From assembly GCA_030037055.1 (NCBI GenBank), contig JASHRZ010000250.1:1-8887 (forward strand): 8,887 nt of DNA, written 5' to 3'. The position numbers and the translations under genes were made by a program. Positions 6,906-8,887 of the stretch are shown here, in pieces. Under the pieces are notes generated by a model that was not told the DNA's origin, made no database searches, and saw nothing but the letters and a program-made list of their open reading frames with translations. Position 1 is the stretch's first letter, and every line of letters begins with the position of its first letter. The DNA is from Alphaproteobacteria bacterium. GTDB lineage: Bacteria; Pseudomonadota; Alphaproteobacteria; ATCC43930; CGMCC-115725.

Positions 6906-7474
6906 TGCCGCGCGCGCCTTCTGGGATCGCGGGGCTGCGCCAGGCGCGCGCGGCGATCGCGGTTTTGCTTGCCGACCGGCGCGGGGCGGCGGTGGGGCTG
7001 GCCGCGCTCTGCTGCGCTCTCGCGGGGATCGTCGCGGTCGAGCTCGGCGGGGAAGCGGGCGGGAGCACGCCGCCGCCGCTCGCCGCCGCGCCGCTGCGCC
7101 CGCTGCCGCCGCTTCCCGCCGCGTTCGACCTGCCGCCCCTGGCGAGCTATGCCGAAGTGGCCGAACGGCCGCTCTTCTCGCCCGCGCGCCGGAAGCCGCC
7201 AGAAGCGGCCGGGCAGGATTTGTTGGGCAAGTCGAGCAGCTTCGTGCTGGTCGGGATCGTCATCTCCGGCTCGGGCAGGGTCGCGCTGGTGCAGCACGGC
7301 CAGCCCGCCGAGATGGCGCGCCTCGGCGAAGGCCAGGCGGTCGAAGGCTGGACCTTGCAGTCGATCCTGCCCGACCGCGTCGTCCTGCAGCACGGCGCCT
7401 CGGAGGTCGAGCTCAAGCTGAAAGATCTTCCTGCCGCCCCCGGCGCAGCGCATCCGCAAAAGCCACGCGGGTAG
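6902..7474 (+). CDS. gspC: GspC/GspN-type protein with HR domain, no PDZ
   Basis: Likely inner-membrane linker between the platform and the secretin. The 190 residues contain one membrane helix (about 29-48), a proline/alanine-rich linker (55-80), the motif YAEVAERPLFSPARRKP (83-99), and a small beta-rich domain (113-173) resembling the GspC homology region: FVLVGIVISGSGRVALV, then GEGQAVEGWTLQSILPDRVV. It ends without the C-terminal PDZ domain or coiled coil of classical GspC. Such short proteins are often annotated GspN in Alphaproteobacteria, though unlike Klebsiella PulN. The start is either the GTG at 6902 or the ATG at 6905, adjacent codons overlapping the gspM stop. The HR assignment is from pattern; function by position is inference. 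It is the last gene of the forward run. Confidence 0.78.
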   Translation: MMPRAPSGIAGLRQARAAIAVLLADRRGAAVGLAALCCALAGIVAVELGGEAGGSTPPPLAAAPLRPLPPLPAAFDLPPLASYAEVAERPLFSPARRKPPEAAGQDLLGKSSSFVLVGIVISGSGRVALVQHGQPAEMARLGEGQAVEGWTLQSILPDRVVLQHGASEVELKLKDLPAAPGAAHPQKPRG

Positions 7475-7550
7475 AGCGAATCCCGATTTGCTCGACGCAG
7501 TCGCCAAGAGCCATCTCCGCCTATTGAACTCACACATCCGTTAGCCGCTC

Positions 7551-7726
7551 CCTCCTTGAGGCATGGCTATCGCATATCGCGCTGCCGGTCGATGAGATTG
7601 ACCACGGGGACACGGAGATCACGGAGTTACGAAGAATGGCGCGCTTTGCGCGCCTAAATACGCTTCTCCTTGTTCTCCGTGTCTCCGTGGTGAAACTCGT
7701 ATCCGATAGCCCTGCCCTCAAGGGGG
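7551..7726. repeat. Palindromic MITE-like repeat element, short copy
   Basis: The left end CCTCCTTGAGGCATGGCTAT starts at 7551 and pairs with the right end GATAGCCCTGCCCTCAAG and its GGGG finishing at 7726, about 21 of 23 positions with one gap. The inner arms 7601-7626 (ACCACGGGGACACGGAGATC...) and 7666-7691 pair at 23 of 26 positions. At the centre, GGCGCGC and GCGCGCC (7638-7654) form a perfect 7-bp hairpin around TTT. The whole 176 bases can therefore fold as one hairpin. It shares both ends and inner arms with 2846-3116 but lacks the extra modules. It carries no transposase. Confidence 0.82.
7601..7691. repeat. Inner inverted repeat with central TTT hairpin
   Basis: Two 26-base arms, 7601-7626 and 7666-7691, match as an inverted repeat at 23 positions. 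They surround a perfect 7-bp stem with TTT loop at 7638-7654. This is the best preserved inner structure of the two repeat copies. In transcripts of either strand it would make a long hairpin, as both neighbouring units converge on it, but no T-tract follows it in either direction. Confidence 0.85.
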
Positions 7727-7749
7727 CTGCTCATGTGCGGCGAGACAGG

Positions 7750-7766
7750 TGAATCGGATGGGCAAG
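7750..7766. repeat. 17-base conserved tail downstream of repeat (copy 2)
   Basis: TGAATCGGATGGGCAAG matches 3130-3146 with two differences. It lies 23 bases beyond the right terminal inverted repeat, in the same orientation as in copy 1. Confidence 0.6.
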
Positions 7767-7823
7767 AGGCGATTGCGTTCGGCTGATCGGATTTGGATTG
7801 ACCTATGGCACGCAGCGGCGCCC

Positions 7824-8726
7824 TCATTGCGCCGCGCCGTCCTCGATCTCCTGGCGCCATTCCAGCACCTGCACCGGCGCCAGCGGCTGGCCGGAGAGCG
7901 CGATGACGCTGCGCTGCGTGAAGGACGCGCCGGCCTCGCCGCGCGCCGTGGCGATGATCGTCGCCGCATGGAGCTGGCCGGGCGCAAGATAGGCCTCGGC
8001 GCCGGTGAGCGGCGGCAAAGGCGCAAGGGTCTGCGCCGCAGCCGACCGCGCCTGCAGAAGCCGCTCGACCTCGCCGGGATCGACGCCGGGAATGGCGAGC
8101 AGCACCTCGCGCGGCGCCACGGCGGGGTCGATGCGCTCGCTTTGCGCATAGACCGTGACGAAGGGTCTGAGCCGCGCGAAGCTCGCGGGATCGACCGCCG
8201 GCAGCTGGCGTAGCTCCTCCACCGTGGTGAAGGCCGCGTCCTGACGGTCCGGCGTCGCCGCCGGCGCGCCGAAGCGCGGCCGTTGAACGCCCTGAGGCTG
8301 GGCTGCGGCGGCGGCGCGGCGGCGGGCGGCGACGCCGCTCACCAGCGACGCGCAGGCGTCCTCGGCGATGGCGAGTTCCTGGCACAGCCCGGCGAGCAGC
8401 TCTGTCGGCGCCAGGTTGAGATCGATCTTGCCGTCCTCGTCTTCGATCCGAACCAGCACGTCGGCGCCGTCGAAGCTCATCTGCTGCGGGCTGCCGTCGG
8501 CGGGCCAGCGCGCCCGCGGGTCGACTTCGAGCAGCGAGGCCGTGGCGCGGGCGATGCCGGCCTCGGCGAGAGCGCGCGCACGCGCGGCTTCGAGAAGATT
8601 GCGCGCGAGCCGCGTCTCGCTGCGCGTTGCGGCGGCGAAGCCGGCGGCCAGCGCGGCGAGGATCGCCAGCACCCAGATGACGAGCAGCAGCGCGACGCCC
8701 CGCTCTTGCCGCGGCTGGGCCGTCAT
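7824..8726 (-). CDS. gspK: GspK, minor pseudopilin at the pseudopilus tip
   Basis: Large minor pseudopilin that caps the pseudopilus in a complex with GspI and GspJ. The 300-residue product has a leader MTAQPRQERG with cleavage expected before Val11, then VALLLVIWVLAILAALAAGF. Residue +5 is Leu instead of Glu, which is the known exception for GspK. Next come ETRLARNLLEAARARALAEAG (split at 37-57), typical of the GspK helix, and DEDGKIDLNLAP (96-107), a conserved GspK motif. An alpha-helical helix-hairpin-helix-like domain follows (about 105-225), including VEELRQLPAVDP and LLAIPGVDPGEV. The ATG overlaps the gspD stop (ATGA), so the two are coupled on the - strand. It is separated from gspG-J and points towards them, unlike the common order in which gspK follows gspJ. 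Confidence 0.94.
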   Translation of the reverse strand: MTAQPRQERGVALLLVIWVLAILAALAAGFAAATRSETRLARNLLEAARARALAEAGIARATASLLEVDPRARWPADGSPQQMSFDGADVLVRIEDEDGKIDLNLAPTELLAGLCQELAIAEDACASLVSGVAARRRAAAAAQPQGVQRPRFGAPAATPDRQDAAFTTVEELRQLPAVDPASFARLRPFVTVYAQSERIDPAVAPREVLLAIPGVDPGEVERLLQARSAAAQTLAPLPPLTGAEAYLAPGQLHAATIIATARGEAGASFTQRSVIALSGQPLAPVQVLEWRQEIEDGAAQ

Positions 8727-8887
8727 TGCGACGGCACCTGCCCGAGCGAAGGCGCCATGGTGTGCAGCCGGCTCCGCAGCTCATCGGTGACGGCTCGCGC
8801 CTCGGCGGCGTCATGCACGACTCGCGGCGACAGCAGGATCAGCAGCTCGGTGCGTGCCTTGTCGTTCTGCTTGGTGCCGAACAAGCT
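8723..8887 (-). CDS. gspD: GspD, outer-membrane secretin (C-terminal 54 residues only)
   Basis: C-terminal end of the outer-membrane secretin, which forms the gated channel for folded exoproteins. Reading the - strand from the window edge, the frame is open for 54 codons and stops at 8723-8725. The visible residues SLFGTKQNDKARTELLILLS then PRVVHDAAEARAVTDELRSR match the secretin C-terminus, where a TxLLI(F/L)LTPRVV-type strand ends the beta-barrel, followed by a short charged tail. The bulk of the gene, including the N0-N3 domains, lies outside the window. The stop overlaps the gspK ATG, so gspD precedes gspK in one unit. The family call rests on a short fragment but agrees strongly with the neighbouring genes. 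Confidence 0.87.
   Translation of the reverse strand, partial: SLFGTKQNDKARTELLILLSPRVVHDAAEARAVTDELRSRLHTMAPSLGQVPSQ

Larger units (their letters stand above)
7475..7823. other. Gene-free gap between convergent gspC/N and gspK
   Basis: The 349 bases between the two converging transcription units hold the short palindromic repeat copy (7551-7726), its conserved tail (7750-7766), and two flanks without a recognisable gene. Bases 7475-7550 show no hairpin with a T-tract, so no ordinary intrinsic terminator is visible for the forward unit. A terminating role for the repeat is possible but not shown. Frames crossing it are repeat-derived. Confidence 0.75.

Noticed and set aside
7749..8213. + strand open frame after the short repeat copy
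   Set aside because: It lies mostly antisense to gspK and is an Arg-rich shadow.
7654..8814. Long - strand open frame spanning the repeat, gspK and part of gspD
   Set aside because: It reads gspK and the gspD tail out of phase and ends in the repeat. The real gspK and gspD frames have recognisable motifs and an ATGA junction.

Overview
This GC-rich window (G or C at most third codon positions) holds nearly all of a type II secretion system (T2SS) locus. The organism is most likely an alphaproteobacterium, perhaps Hyphomicrobiales. I infer this from composition, the short PilN-like GspL, the T2SSM_b-type GspM and the small GspC/GspN-type protein with the RPLFSP motif. I have no direct taxonomic marker.

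Layout. On the + strand: the end-truncated assembly ATPase gspE (1-1529), the platform protein gspF (1529-2743), a 466-base gap filled mostly by a palindromic repeat element, then the pseudopilins gspG, gspH, gspI and gspJ (3210-5122). These are followed by the inner-membrane scaffold genes gspL and gspM and a GspC/GspN-type gene (5164-7474). A second, shorter copy of the repeat lies in the 349-base gap after that. Converging from the - strand are gspK (7824-8726) and the last 54 codons of the secretin gspD (8723-8887, running out of the window). gspD and gspK therefore form a separate transcription unit facing the main cluster.

How the genes work together. GspE hydrolyses ATP at the cytoplasmic face and acts through GspF, GspL and GspM to add GspG major pseudopilin subunits to a short periplasmic pseudopilus capped by GspH, GspI, GspJ and GspK. 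The GspC/GspN-type protein probably links this inner-membrane platform to the GspD secretin in the outer membrane, through which folded exoproteins leave. No prepilin peptidase (GspO), pilotin (GspS) or obvious secreted substrate is encoded here. Most junctions overlap by 1-17 bases, which suggests translational coupling.

The part that ordinary annotation does not explain is the pair of repeat elements (2846-3116 and 7551-7726). Both have about 23-base terminal inverted repeats (CCCCCTTGAGGGCAGGGC...) enclosing ACCACGGAGACACGGAG-type inner arms and small hairpins with TTT loops. The first copy looks like the second with extra nested palindromic modules inserted. They sit at the boundaries of the T2SS transcription units. 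Apart from them I see a conventional secretion locus with a rearranged gene order, and no evidence of a wholly new system.
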